From Cladocopium goreaui (lineage: Eukaryota > Sar > Dinophyceae > Suessiales > Symbiodiniaceae), in the NCBI GenBank assembly GCA_947184155.2, contig CAMXCT020001431.1:89107-153106 (forward strand): a stretch of 64,000 bases of DNA. The letters run 5' to 3'. The notes under the pieces were generated by a model. That model made no database searches. It saw only the letters and a program-made list of their open reading frames with translations, and was not told the origin of the DNA. Below are positions 41,890 through 52,965 of this stretch, piece after piece; within the stretch, counting starts at the first letter, position 1, and every line of letters starts with the position of its first letter. Made by a program: the position numbers and the translations under genes.

Positions 41890-42536
41890 GGGTGAGCTCC
41901 ACGAAAAGGTCGTCATCTGCTGACACCACGATTTGCCAACTCCAGTGATTGGTACCCCATCGCCGTGCATGGATAATGGAATGACCAATCGGTTGTAGCC
42001 CCTGATGTGTCGGATCTCTCAATCTTGAAAAGCAGGGTGATCACGGTTCAACTGCCAGAATCGCTCCAGTCTTTCCACATCTGGCATGTTGGATTTGCGC
42101 CAGATCGAAGGGCAGGAATGAAACAAAGCCGCAAACAGTTCATGTGGCAACAGGACATGTTGAGTCAAATCACCCAAGCTTTCTTTGAAGGTCAGCTTGC
42201 ATGAGGTTGCCATTGGTATGGAAACTTTGAAAGGCAGTGCATGCAGGAGGTCAAAATAGCATTTGTTGGGATATCTCCCAGCAGAACCAATCGAGGCGAT
42301 CTTTTCAAGATCCTGTAAAGTTGGCCTGCCGCCAAGGCCTGGGCATCTTCGAAGGCTGCGCTTGCATTTTTTTGGACAAGTTGGGGAGACATCTCGCCCC
42401 AACTGAACAAAGACAAAAGTAACCTGGCCAACGCTGAGGTGCTTTGGACATGTCCATCCCTCTCTCTAGCATATGCTTTGAGACGCTGTCGCGCTCCACC
42501 TTTATCTGAACGAGTCCGTGACCGAGCGTGCCTCAT
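41890..42536 (-). pseudogene. Broken copy of a dinoflagellate multi-copy family (HGDGVPI..GKSW)
   Basis: Frame 1 from the ATG at 42536 encodes SLFSWGEMSPQLVQKNASAA. Near 42330 the sequence continues in another frame with DLEKIASIGSAGRYPNKCYF, VLLPHELFAALFHSCPSIWR and NRDHPAFQD, then TGA at 42019. After that stop the same frame continues HIRGYNRLVIPLSMHGDGVP and ITGVGKSWCQQMTTFSWSSP. I recall this 'LLPHELFA...HGDGV.V.G.GKSW' protein as abundant in Symbiodinium-type genomes, apparently transposon-associated; function unknown. One frameshift and one nonsense codon make this copy a pseudogene. Confidence 0.6.
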
Positions 42537-42989
42537 TGCAACAGGGAATCGAAATTGAACTATGTTGTGCTGGTCTTGTGTTGTTCCAAAAATGACTAAA
42601 TATCATTGGTTTCTGATACTTGGTGTTTGGTTAGCCAAAAATGTGCGGTTGCTTGTTTATATAAAACGCTGCAATTCTTTCATGGCTGTATATTGTGTCT
42701 TGAAGTTGGTCAATATTAGATCATAGCATCGTTTCCACTTCCACTTCCCCATGGTAGTTGATGGTTTCGGATTTAGTGAATAAATTTGGCCCCACGGTTT
42801 CCCTCTAAGATCTTGGTGGCTCACACCGGAAAATTTTGAACTTAGATTTAGCAACAAAAACAAACCTGCTCATTGTGTTTCTTTGGCTTGGCCTGTTTAA
42901 CCAGCTATAGCTGTTTATAGGCCAGAGGCCACGGACACGCAGTGACACAGAAGCCGCTTTGGTGAAGAGACCTTCTACGCAGATCATCT

Positions 42990-43110
42990 ATGAAGGTATC
43001 ACCCCCAAAGGTTTCTCTCAAAGGTTTCTCTCACAGGTATCTCTCAAAGGTTTCTCTCACAGGTATCTCTCAAAGGTTTCTCTTAAAGGTATCTCTCAAG
43101 GTAGTTTGAA
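42990..43110. repeat. AGGTTTCTCTCA / AGGTATCTCTCA repeats
   Basis: About seven tandem 12-bp-like units (CAAAGGTTTCTCTCA, CACAGGTATCTCTCA). The words resemble the CTCTCAAGGTAAA motif found near 45.9 and 56.4 kb. Confidence 0.8.
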
Positions 43111-43264
43111 AACACTAAACACAAAACTATATCACATGGGTTAGGATTTAGGATATGTGAAAACAAAACACGCATGAAATCACATGAAACCACAACAACA
43201 CATGCATGCAACATTAACTGGGAAAAATGAAGGGACAGTTTCTTTTTGGACCAGAGATAGTCTA

Positions 43265-43375
43265 GCATATGAGTTTCCCCAATACCGTGAGAGTTTACCA
43301 TGAGAGAGTACTTCCCAATACCATGAGGGTGTTTACCATGAGAGTTTCCCCTACCGTGAGAGTGCTTCCCCAATC
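43265..43375. repeat. Alternating CCGTGAGAG / CCATGAGAG repeats
   Basis: Repeated phrases such as TACCATGAGAG and TACCGTGAGAG with TTTCCCCAATA spacers. It lies ~150 bp from the previous array; the CTCTCA core is in inverted orientation (TGAGAG). Confidence 0.75.
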
Positions 43376-43684
43376 CCCTTTCTGGACATGGCGGTAATGA
43401 ATAGGGAAATGGCATTTAAGAAACCAGCACCAGATGCAACCCAAGTGAATCCTTCCACATACTTTCAAAAAGAAGTTCGGGTCCAGGGATTCGATCCAGC
43501 ACAAGTGAGGCGACGTTTTTTTCAATGTCGATAGCCTTCTTGTCCAGATGATTTCTCACACGGGCAAAGATCCATCAGAGATCTTTTCAACAACTCAAAA
43601 CTTTAAGTATGGCCCAAAAATGGCCAACTTGTGCACAAGGTTTACCCTGTGCTCCCAGTAAAGCTGAATTGAATGCCTTTGGCA

Positions 43685-44670
43685 TCAGTTCTTCAAAGAA
43701 CGAAGGACGCCACGACAAGTCCCCATCAGCTCGTTGTACTCCTTGGTGTGCGTGGCCATTGCCATCATGATCTTGTCCAATTGGACTTCGTGGGCTCCAT
43801 GTCATCTGGCAACTCATGGAACTCCTTCATGTGCGTCAACTTTGCCAGATTGGAGTCGCAAGCGGCATGGCCCTTCTTGAGCTTAGCCAGCCTCTCATCA
43901 CTTTTGGTGCCCTTCCAATTCTTGATGATGGTCTTGGCCTCCTTTGCAAGATTTTGCTGCGACTCCGTGGCCTGGGTCACAAGCTTCAAGATTGCAGGTG
44001 GGATCTGGCCGTCCGCCAGCTTGGCAACGTCACCGTCCTGATACTTCCACGACCAGGAAGCATGCTTGAAGGCTTCCGCCAGCAATTTGGCATGCTCCTT
44101 GCTGACTTTTTTCTTGCTGAAAAGGGATTGCTCTTCTTGTCGTCCGGTCTCAACTCCCTTGGAGAAGGTGGTGAAAGCCTAATAAACCTTGTCGTTGCCA
44201 CAGTCGACAGGAATGATTTCACCACGTTTCTTTGCTTCCTCCATCGCAGACTCACTGTTTGCGAAATACAAACCACGCATAACCAATTCGGGCATGGCGG
44301 ACTCCTCCTCGCGGGCAAACTTTTTGGAGTAAATTTTCTTATGCTCCTGGAAGAGCTCGTCCTCCAAGTTGAGAACCAACTTCCCTGAAGCATCCCTGAC
44401 GAAAAGCTTGTTGATGATCATGGTCTTGTACTGGCGGGGCGAGCTAGCTTTCGTTGACTCTCGTTTGAACAAATCCAGAACGTGGTCAGGGAGAAAGCTT
44501 CTCATTTTGGTGAACTTTTGGCCCTTGGCCTTGTCTCTGCCTTGATCCTCGGAGATCTCATCAGCTCCATTTTCAACAGCTTTGGAGATTCCCCTCTGCA
44601 TCTTGGTGATAGCCTCATTGATCGAAGACGCAGGACGCTTCAGACTGGCAGAAGGTCTCCTCATAGCCAT
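43685..44670 (-). pseudogene. Broken copy of a KRPA-type dinoflagellate family
   Basis: From ATG 44670: SLKRPASSINEAITKMQRGI, a conserved core (FLPDHVLDLFKRES, YKTMIINKLFVRDASGKLVL, LVMRGLYFANSESAMEEAKK), then VDCGNDKVY and TAG at 44181-44179. The same frame continues directly AFTTFSKGVETGRQEEQSLF and HASWSWKYQDGDVAKLADGQ down to ~43790. There a 1-nt shift leads to LDKIMMAMATHTKEYNELMG and a terminal TGA. One nonsense codon (a Tyr codon would restore the family pattern) and one frameshift suggest decay, although readthrough cannot be excluded. I recall this family as multi-copy in dinoflagellates; function unknown. Confidence 0.6.
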
Positions 44671-44892
44671 GAGGACACTGGCACAGGTAAAACTTCAAGC
44701 TTTAAGTTTGGTGAAAAGGCTCCGGTAATGCCAAGCAGTGGCATGGTATGTGTCTCTGGTAACTCTCAAGCACATGCAAAATGATTTTCACAACGTCCAC
44801 ACACATGAAACAACAAAACAAAAAAAAGTGCACTGATGTATCTTTGATAAACACATTCTTGAAGAGCAATATGTTGGCTTCAGTGTCGGTGA

Positions 44893-45132
44893 GGAAGTTT
44901 GGAGGAAATTTCCTTGAAACTTCCTTGGTTGATTTGAAGCAGTTTGGCGGCAGTTTGTATGTAGTTTGAATGTAGTTTCAAACCAGAAGTGAGGAAGTTT
45001 GCAAATATACTTCAATGAAATGCAGGTAATATGCACAGTTTCTATACGAAACTTCCTCGGAACATCTTGAAACTTCCTCACAAACTGCCACATAGACCAT
45101 GGAAGTTTCAAGGAAATTTCCTCCAAACTTCC
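44893..45132. repeat. Fold-back with perfect 32-bp inverted repeat
   Basis: GGAAGTTTGGAGGAAATTTC at 44893 continues for 32 bp and is exactly inverted at 45101-45132. The 176-bp loop contains further GAAACTTCCTC/GAGGAAGTTT copies, so the whole segment could form a hairpin. It could be a small MITE; no clear target duplication. Confidence 0.9.
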
Positions 45133-45249
45133 ACATGACATAACATACTTTTTCTCTCTCAGCGGTAACACAGATCAAAATCTGTTTAAATTGTATTGGA
45201 AAAAACGGTAGGGTCTGATCAAAGCTGAAGTGCGATCAGTTTGACTTGA

Positions 45250-45611
45250 TCATTTCTTTCCCTTACCTTTCTTGGACTTCTTCGATGACTTCTTGGGCGA
45301 TGGCTTTGCCTGCATCTCAGTAGGCAAGGTCATGCCAGCACTGGAAGTCGATGCAGTCAAGGTAGTGCCAGCGCTCGAGGAGGACGTGGGGAAGTTGCGC
45401 TGCCAAGCTTCTCTTCGTTCTTGTTGGTGGTGTCCTGGGTGGTCAGAGAATGGCTTGACTCGGCCTCCATGGCATCTTCAGTTTCTTTCTGAACTAAAAC
45501 CTTTTGAACCTGCTGCATGATCAGGATCGTTCCCAACGACGGAGGTCGGCCACCAGTGGCATTCACTTCAAGGTTGCCCTCTCCATCCACGTCGAAAGCA
45601 GCCCAAGACAT
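45250..45611 (-). pseudogene. Small Ser/Lys-rich ORF with frameshift
   Basis: From ATG 45611: MSWAAFDVDGEGNLEVNATG then RPPSLGTILIMQQVQKVL, ending in frame at 45357. An alternative frame from about 45390 reads TTLTASTSSAGMTLPTEMQA then KPSPKKSSKKSKKGKGKK to a stop at 45250, a typical basic tail. A 1-nt change or an intron near 45390 would join them. It lies between the RRM-like and KRPA-type ORFs on the same strand. Function unknown. Confidence 0.45.
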
Positions 45612-45879
45612 CGTGCTAGGTATGAAAAAAGTATCCAATAAGTTTTGGAACCAAAAAGCTACATGATACGACAAACACATTTTGACATGTGGGGCCATGC
45701 TTAAAACTAGCCATTTTCCGGTTGGCTTGGCACCCCCAAAAAATGCCCCCACAAACCCAACAAATATGTAGGAAAACTATAGGAAATATGCTATTCGAAG
45801 TAGACTTGTGGGGGCCTTTTTTTGAGGTGGCAAACCACCAGGAAAATTACAACTTAAAACAACTTATATATATATATAT

Positions 45880-46015
45880 AAATATTTATATACATACTCT
45901 CAAGGTAAATCTCTCAAGGTAAGGCAAATCTCTCGTGGTAAATCTCTCGTGGTAAATCTCTCATGGTAAGGCAAATCTCTCGTGGTAAATCTCTCAAGGT
46001 ACATCTCTCAGGGTA
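45880..46015. repeat. CTCTCAAGGTAAAT tandem motif
   Basis: About nine units of AATCTCTCAAGGTA / AATCTCTCGTGGTA, preceded by a (TA)n run at 45864. The same word recurs at 56.4 kb beside another broken family member. Confidence 0.85.
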
Positions 46016-46176
46016 TCGCAGGTTTGAAAGACAGCAGTGAACATAGACATGCACATGGGGAAAAAAACGTAAATCAGCACAGGTACACACAATGATAAAA
46101 CCTTCGCAACTGTCAGTGTGAAATTCACAACAGTTGAAGTGCAGCTCAGGCGGCGCCTTTTTTGGCCACCCTGCGA

Positions 46177-46749
46177 TCAGAAGTCCGGATCTGCCTTTCT
46201 CTGTTTGAGCCTTCTTTCCCATGGAGTGCCAGAAACTTCCAAGTCCTTGGAACCCTTGTCCTTGCTCTTCTTGTCCTTCTTTTTCTTGGGCTCCTCACTG
46301 TAAACTCGAAGTTCATTCAAGAAGGCATTCTCAAGCTGGGATTCTTCCTTTTTCACATGCATAAGATGGTGCCCAGCAGCTTGTCCTTCACTGGGAGCGG
46401 GAGGCTCGGGTGCAGCGGAAGAAGAAGTCCCAGAGTTGCATTTCAAAGTATTGAGCCTTGCTAGTGCTGTTTCAGCACGTAGAGCTTTCCAGGAGCATGA
46501 TGGAACCAGTCTGCCATGAAGTAGCTGGATGCCCAGTTGTACATGAGCAGCACTTGCCATTGTTACAAAGGCAGTGCAAAGCTTCTCTTTGTGGCACATG
46601 CCTTTCCTGACGACGTTCACGTCATCTTCTGTCACGTAGTCAAATCCACAGTTGACCAGTTCCTGGGCGATGGTTGCCTTAGAGACTCCAAAGCTGAGTT
46701 TATGCAGGCACAAGCGATCGGTGTTGGCGACGCCATGTGGTGAGGACAT
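46177..46749 (-). CDS. RRM-like protein of a dinoflagellate family
   Basis: 190 codons from an ATG, intact. Residues ~10-85 have an RRM-like pattern: RLCLHKLSFGVSKATIAQEL (RNP2-like strand and helix), a VNVVRKG strand, LCTAFVTMASAAHVQLGIQL (RNP1-like) and a LHGRLVPS strand. The C-terminal tail is Pro/Glu-rich then Lys-rich (KKKKDKKSKDKGSK). RRMs bind RNA; key aromatic RNP residues are not evident, so RNA binding is uncertain. It precedes two broken ORFs on the same strand, which may be parts of one unit. Confidence 0.5.
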   Translation of the reverse strand: MSSPHGVANTDRLCLHKLSFGVSKATIAQELVNCGFDYVTEDDVNVVRKGMCHKEKLCTAFVTMASAAHVQLGIQLLHGRLVPSCSWKALRAETALARLNTLKCNSGTSSSAAPEPPAPSEGQAAGHHLMHVKKEESQLENAFLNELRVYSEEPKKKKDKKSKDKGSKDLEVSGTPWERRLKQRKADPDF

Positions 46750-46884
46750 ATGGTCAAAACAACTAGACGACGGATTGCCCGAGAGCGTAGAGGAGCAGGG
46801 TCTTCTCTTGTTAGTATGGAGACACCATATTAGAAATTATATATTAAGACAAAATAGCAGAAGTGCAAGACAATAGTTTGCATC

Positions 46885-47440
46885 GCAAACACTTTTACAC
46901 ACACAAGCTTTCACACACAGAAGCTTTCACACACAGAAGCTTTTACAGACAGACACTTTCACACACAGACGCTTTTACACAGACACTTTTACACACAAAG
47001 CTTTTACCCACAGAAGCTTTTACACAGACGCTTTTACACACAGAAGCTTTTACACACAGAAGCTTTTACACACAAACACTTTTACACACAAACACTTTTA
47101 CACACAGACGCTTTTACACACAGAAGCTTTTACACACAGAAGCTTTTACACACAGACGCTGTTACACACAGTCACACAGAAGCTTTTACACATGGACGCT
47201 TTGACACACTGCCACTTTTACACACAAACACTTTTACATACAAACACTTTTACACACAAACTGTTTTACACATAGACGCTTTTACACGCAGAAGCTTTTA
47301 CACGCAGACGCTTTTACACACAGAGGCTTTGACACACAAACGCTTTTACACACAAACGGTTTTACACACAAGCGCTTTTACACACAATCACTTTTACATA
47401 CAGACGCTTTTAGACACAGACGCTTTTACACACAGGCCGG
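46885..47440. repeat. 16-bp minisatellite CTTTTACACACAGAAG/ACG
   Basis: About 34 units of CTTTTACACACAGACG with variants AGAAG, AAACA and AGACA at the variable 5 bp. Long plus-strand frames (YTQTLLHTEAFTHRSF) arise only from the repeat. A second locus with the same unit lies at 49.4-50.3 kb. Confidence 0.95.
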
Positions 47441-48140
47441 CCCATGTTTACGCAGTCACAGTGAAGTCATTGTTGTCGTGTCCACCTCAGCAATTCGACG
47501 GAGGGGTGAAGTTTGTACCATGTATTGGGAAGTCAGTGACAATAGATGTACCATGGCTGATGGCAAGGCCATGGTACACCATCACTTCCATTGAAAGTCA
47601 TAAGACCTGAGGAGGAGCCTGGACACGTATACCTTAGATCGTGCGTGCATGTGTCGATGGGGTGGTGTGGTGAAGTCCAATTTCCATGTGAACCGGAACA
47701 AAAAAGGAAATGACGTGACTCGAAACCAGCATGTATAAACATGTCATGAGGGCTGTGTGCTTTGGGGCCCCCCAACCAAGGTGGTTTGCCATCTCCCCCA
47801 AAAAGGATAAACGGGCGGACCTGGCAGGCGGCGAACGTTTCTGGGATATAATGGGATGGCCCTTGCGCTCCTGTCCATGTTCTTTTTGGGTTTAGGGTCC
47901 TGCCTCCTGACTGTGACTTGAATTGAAACTCTTATCTTAACACTCATACATCCATCTCATATATTAACACTCATACATCCATGTCTATCTCATATCTCTA
48001 TTTCTATATCAATATATAATATATCGATTTGTCTCTTTGTGGTAACAGCCTATCCATGTAATCCATCCCATCCCTTGGCCCTGACTCGATGCAAACCTAG
48101 CTACATAGACCAACCATGCGGATCTGCAAAGCATTCACGG
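47441..48140. other. No gene seen
   Basis: Spacer with short duplicated CACTCATACATCCAT (47940-47985). No coding or RNA gene signal recognised. Confidence 0.4.
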
Positions 48141-48142
48141 AC

Positions 48143-48240
48143 TATATATCTCACTCCGAAGACGGGCAACCAAAAACTAGCTGCAAAACATCGAATGACT
48201 GCCACGCACTGCTGACAACATGCAGCAGGCCTCCAAAACA
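48143..48240. repeat. ~95-bp direct repeat, copy 1
   Basis: TATATCTCACTCCGAAGACG through GCAGCAGGCCTCCAAAA recurs at about 48915-49012 with only a few substitutions. The two copies bracket ~680 bp that contains the perfect palindrome. Confidence 0.9.
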
Positions 48241-48720
48241 CCTGCAACGAAATACGACCGCCCACATCTCCACGGTCCTGCCGCCGCATAGGCTTCCAAC
48301 CCGCATTGTGCGCGGGCACTTCAAGTAACATGTGGTTTCATGAGATCCACTTCTACATGCTGGTGAAACGCGCTTTGTTGCAAGCCAAAACAACACAAAG
48401 GTCGACAACACGCATCTACACTACAATTCAACTTTGCTTTTACTTGTTGGGCAGCGGGTGCTCATCATCCCCCGCCTCGGACACATCCGAGCGGCGCGAC
48501 AAACTTGACGGCGAGGCCACGCCACTGGTTCCAGATTCCTGTGCAGAGAACTATCAGAGCATCCCCCAAAAACAACTATCCACACAACTTCTCCGACTGA
48601 ATCCAAACGAACATCTTCTGTGGTGCCACCCAAAGAAACCGGCTAAAGCCTTCAATGCATTGATCCCGAGTTTGCGCACCTGTCGCCGGAAGGGATCAAC
48701 TCCCCCCTCTTTCAAGCCTT

Positions 48721-48782
48721 GTTGTTTCTCTTGGTTCGTTTCAACCGGACATGTCCGGTTGAAACGAACCAAGAGAAACAAC
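48721..48782. repeat. Perfect 62-bp palindrome
   Basis: Two 31-bp arms with no spacer: the left arm starts GTTGTTTCTCTTGG and the right arm ends CCAAGAGAAACAAC. The centre is CAACCGGACATGTCCGGTTG. Every base pairs. Flanks do not match beyond the arms. Confidence 0.98.
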
Positions 48783-48914
48783 TTATAAAGCCCAAGCGAG
48801 ATCCGAATCTCGAACCAAAGGCTGCGCTGACCAGCTTCATGCTTTGACGAACAAACAGAACGCAGGCTTGCAATTGAAAATTTCAAGATCATACTATCAT
48901 GCAAATAAACTTGC

Positions 48915-49012
48915 TCTATATATATCTCACTCCGAAGACGGGCAACCAAAAACTAGCTGCAAAACATCGAATGACTGCCATGCACTGATGAAAACATGCA
49001 GCAGGCCTCCAA
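48915..49012. repeat. ~95-bp direct repeat, copy 2
   Basis: Second copy of the 48143-48240 block (GCAAAACATCGAATGACTGC core), diverging after CCTCCAAAA. Confidence 0.9.
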
Positions 49013-49374
49013 AATCTCCGAGGACAAGCGGCACAGCCACGAAAAGAAGCTCTGGAAATGCTGACAGTCATGTCTGCTCGGACAGTTCGGGTGACAAACA
49101 AAAAATGTTCATGCCAACCTCAGCAAAGAAATGTGATGCTAAAGTGTCACCCACAAACTCCACAACCCCACGATTACCGAATCACAATGTAACCTCATGA
49201 ATCCATTTATATCACTTTGGAGGTAAAATTAAGCATGCCGACGAAACATGCCAAGCAAACAAGTCAACATTGCTCAAAACTGGCAAGCAAGACCTAAACA
49301 TGACAGGGGTGACCGGAAAACAAACATGCCAAGCAATCAACAAGGCAAGAAAACAAAACTTGTAAGCAAAGCCG

Positions 49375-50280
49375 CTTTGACACACACATTGCCGCTGTCA
49401 CACAGAAACACCTTTTTTACACAAAAACCCTTCTGCACTCACACCATTTTACACAGAGACGCTTTAACACACAAACCTTTTTACACACAGACACTTTTAC
49501 ACACAAAAGCTTTTACACACAAATCCTTTTACACAGATACACTTTTACACACAAACACTTTTACATACAAACATCTTTACACAGAAACACACTTACACAC
49601 AAACCCGTTTACACAGAAACACTTTTACACACAGAAGCCTTTACACACAGACACTTTTACACAGATTGACTTTTACACACAAACACTTTTACACACAAAC
49701 ATCTTTACACAGAAACACTCTTACACACAAACCCGTTTACACACAAACCCTTTTACACACAGACACTTTTACACACAAAAGCTTTTACACACAAATCCTT
49801 TTACACAGATGCACTTTTCCACACAAACACTTTTACATACAAACATCTTTACACAGAAACACACTCACACACAAACCCGTTTACACAGAAACACTTTTTC
49901 ACGCAGAAGCTTTTGCACACAGACACTTTTACACACAGACGCTTTTACACACAGAGGCTTTTACACACAAACACTTTTACACACAAACACTTTTACACAC
50001 CAGACGCTTTTACACACAGACGCTTTTACACACAGACGCTTTTACACACAGACGCTTTTACACACAGACGCTTTTACACACAGACGCGTTTACACACAGA
50101 CGCTTTTACACAGACGCTTTTGCACACAGACGCTTTTACACACAGAAGCTTTTACACACAGAAGCTTTTACACACAAACACTTTTACACACAAACACTTT
50201 TACACACAGAGACTCTTATACACAGAGACTCTTATACCCAGACGCTTTTACACACAGACGCTTTTACACACAGACACGTC
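49375..50280. repeat. 16-bp minisatellite CTTTTACACACA, second locus
   Basis: About 55 units related to those at 46.9-47.4 kb. An internal block is duplicated (compare 49480-49640 with 49740-49900). Confidence 0.95.
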
Positions 50281-50420
50281 CGGCACAAGTAAAGTCGCAA
50301 TTTTACCTCAGTTTTTGCTGATCGACCCTCATTTCGTGCGAAAGGGTTGCTCCGGGACAAGTAAAATCGCAATTTTTCCTCAGTTTTTGCCGATCGACCC
50401 TCATTTCGTGCGAAAGGGTT
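50280..50420. repeat. ~70-bp tandem duplication
   Basis: Two copies of a unit with CAAGTAAAGTCGCAATTTT, CTCAGTTTTTGC and GATCGACCCTCATTTCGTGC, differing at a few bases. It links the ACACAG array to the GATGAG array. Confidence 0.9.
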
Positions 50421-50457
50421 GACGTTTCGTGACTCCCCGCCGGCACCACCCTCGGCC

Positions 50458-50830
50458 TAAAGAGAGAAAGATAAAGAAGGCGAGAGAGAGAAAAGGGAGA
50501 GAGAAAGGAGAGAGGATGTGAAGATGAGAAGATGTGAGAGAAGGTGTGAGGATGAGCAGATGTGAAGATGAGCAGATGTGAAGATGAGCAGATGTGAAGA
50601 TGAACAGATGTGAGAGAAGATGTGAAGATGAGCAGATGTGAGAGAAGATGTGAGAGCAGATGTGAAGATGAGCAGATGTGAAGATGAGCAGATGTGAAGA
50701 TGAGCAGATGTGAGAGAAGATATAAAGATGAGCAGATCTGAAGATGAGCAGATGTGAGAGAAGATGTGAAGATGAGCAGATGTGAAAATGAGAAGGTGTG
50801 AGAGAAGGTGTGAAGATGAGAAGATGAGAT
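50458..50830. repeat. GATGAGCAGATGTGAA minisatellite
   Basis: About 20 units of GATGAGCAGATGTGAA alternating with GAGAGAAGATGTGAA, preceded by GAGAGA-rich sequence. Confidence 0.95.
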
Positions 50831-51284
50831 ACAGACCCCCACTATTGGAAGAACCCTGCGCTCAGACGCTCTCGGGAAAAAACCATATTCAATTCTTCTC
50901 CTCAAAAACAGTTTCGGTGTAAGGCCCAAGTTAGGTATCCCTGAACAAAACGTTGGTTTGAGCACATGCATGCCAAAAGAACTGAGAACACACGCTGCGG
51001 CCAAAAAGCTGGTTCATGAAAATACAGTTTGAGCACATTCTCACAAAACAAACGCATAAAAAAATAAGATGGAAGCCACGAACCCGAATGTATTCACGTT
51101 CTTAGACTACGAGTGCGAACCTCTGCGATAGGAAAACGAACCTTTTTTTGCATGCATCGTGCGCTCATATCGTCTCAGCGAAGGCACCTGGGCAAAAATT
51201 CACAAAGAGACGACTAACCAGCGCAACAACATCACCAGCACACCGAGATCACCACCACCTGCCACACTCCCCACTTTACCCACT
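50831..51284. other. Spacer, no gene seen
   Basis: Between two minisatellites; no coding frame beyond those running into the repeat. Confidence 0.4.
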
Positions 51285-51960
51285 GCAAACTCCACACTCT
51301 ACACTCTACACTCCACAATCCACACTCTACACTTTACACTCCGCACTTTACACTCTACACTCGACACTTTCCACTTCACACTCCACACTCTACACTTTAC
51401 ACTCCACACCCCGCACTTTACACTCCACACTCCGCACTTTACACTCCACACTCTACACTTTACACTCTACACTACACTCCACGCTCGAAACTTTCCACTT
51501 CACACTCCACACTCTACATTTTACACTCCACACTCCGCACTTTACACTCCTCACTCCACACTCAACACTTTAAACTCCACACATTACAGTTTGCACTTTA
51601 TACACTCCTCACTCCACACTTTACACTCCACACTTTACACTGTACCCTTTACACTCTACACGCCACACTTTACACTTAACACTCCACGCTTTCCACTTTA
51701 CACTCCTCACTCCACACTCCACACTTTACACTCCACACTTTGCACTTTACACTCTTCACTCCACACTTTACAATCCACACTCCACACTTTACCCACTGCA
51801 CACTCCACACTCCTCACTCCACACACTACACTCCGCACTCCACACTCCACACTTTACACTCCACACTTTACACTCTACACTTTTACACTCCACACTCCAC
51901 ACTCTACACTTTACACACTCTACACTCCCCACTCCACACTTTACACTCCACACTCCTTAA
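51285..51960. repeat. CACTCCACACTTTACACT minisatellite
   Basis: Irregular 6-7-bp words (CACTCCA, CACTCTA, CACTTTA) arranged in 20-bp and longer groups over ~675 bp; one ~100-bp group is repeated (51310-51400, 51480-51560). Confidence 0.95.
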
Positions 51961-51984
51961 TTTACACAAAGTTTGCACAAAACA

Positions 51985-52965
51985 TTTCCAGTAAGTACTA
52001 CTTTGTACTTGAAAGCTTGCACAAAGCACTTCCCAGTACTACTTTGTACTACAAAGCTTGCACAAACTACTTCCCAGTACTACGTTGCGCTACAAAGCTT
52101 GCAGAAAGTACTTCCCAGTACTACGTTGTACTACAAAGCTTGCACAAACTACTTCCCAGTACTACTTTGTACTACAAAGCTCGCACAAAGTACTTCCCAG
52201 TACTACTTTGTACTACAAAGCTTGCACAAAGTACTTCCCAGTACTACTTTGTACTACAAAGCTCGAACAAACTACTTCCCAGTATTACTTTGTACTACAA
52301 AGCTTGCACGAAGCACTTCCCAGTACTACTTTGTACTACAAAGCTTGCACAAAGTCGCTCCCAGTACTACTGTGTACTACAAAGCTTGCACAAACACGTT
52401 CCAGTACTACGGTATACTACAAAGCTTGCACAAACACTTTCCAGTACTACCGTATACTACAAAGCTTGCAAAAACACATTCCAGTACTCCCGTATACTAC
52501 AAAGCTTGCACAAACACGTTCCAGTACTGCCGTATACTACAAAGCTTGCAGAAACACGTTCCAGTACTACTGTATACTACAAAGCTTGCACAAACACGTT
52601 CCAATACTACCGTATCCTAGAAAGCTTGCAGAAACACGTTCCAGTACTACCGTATACCACAAAGCTTGCACAAACACGTTCCAGTACTACCGTATACTAC
52701 AAAACTCGCACAAAAACGTTCCAGAACTACCGTATACTACAAAACTCGCACAAACACGTTCCAGAACTACCGTATACTACAAAACTTACACAAAGTCATT
52801 CCCAGTACTACCGCATACTACAAAACTCGCACAAACACGTTCCAGTACTACCGTATATTACAAAACTCGCACAAACACGTTCCAGTACTACCGTATATTA
52901 CAAAACTCGCGTAAACACGTTGCAGTACTACCGTATGCTACAAAACTTACATAAAGTCATTCCCA
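51985..52965. repeat. 40-bp minisatellite with a sequence gradient
   Basis: About 24 units of roughly 40 bp. Left units read CTTCCCAGTACTACTTTGTA + CTACAAAGCTTGCACAAAGTA. Middle units change to CGTTCCAGTACTACCGTATA and right units to CTACAAAACTCGCACAAACA. The ordered change along the array suggests local unit-by-unit amplification. Confidence 0.95.

Noticed and set aside
48785-48850. GGTTCGAGATTCGGATCTCG on the minus strand looks like a tRNA T-arm
   Set aside because: The D-arm-like segment is too close and no cloverleaf can be drawn.
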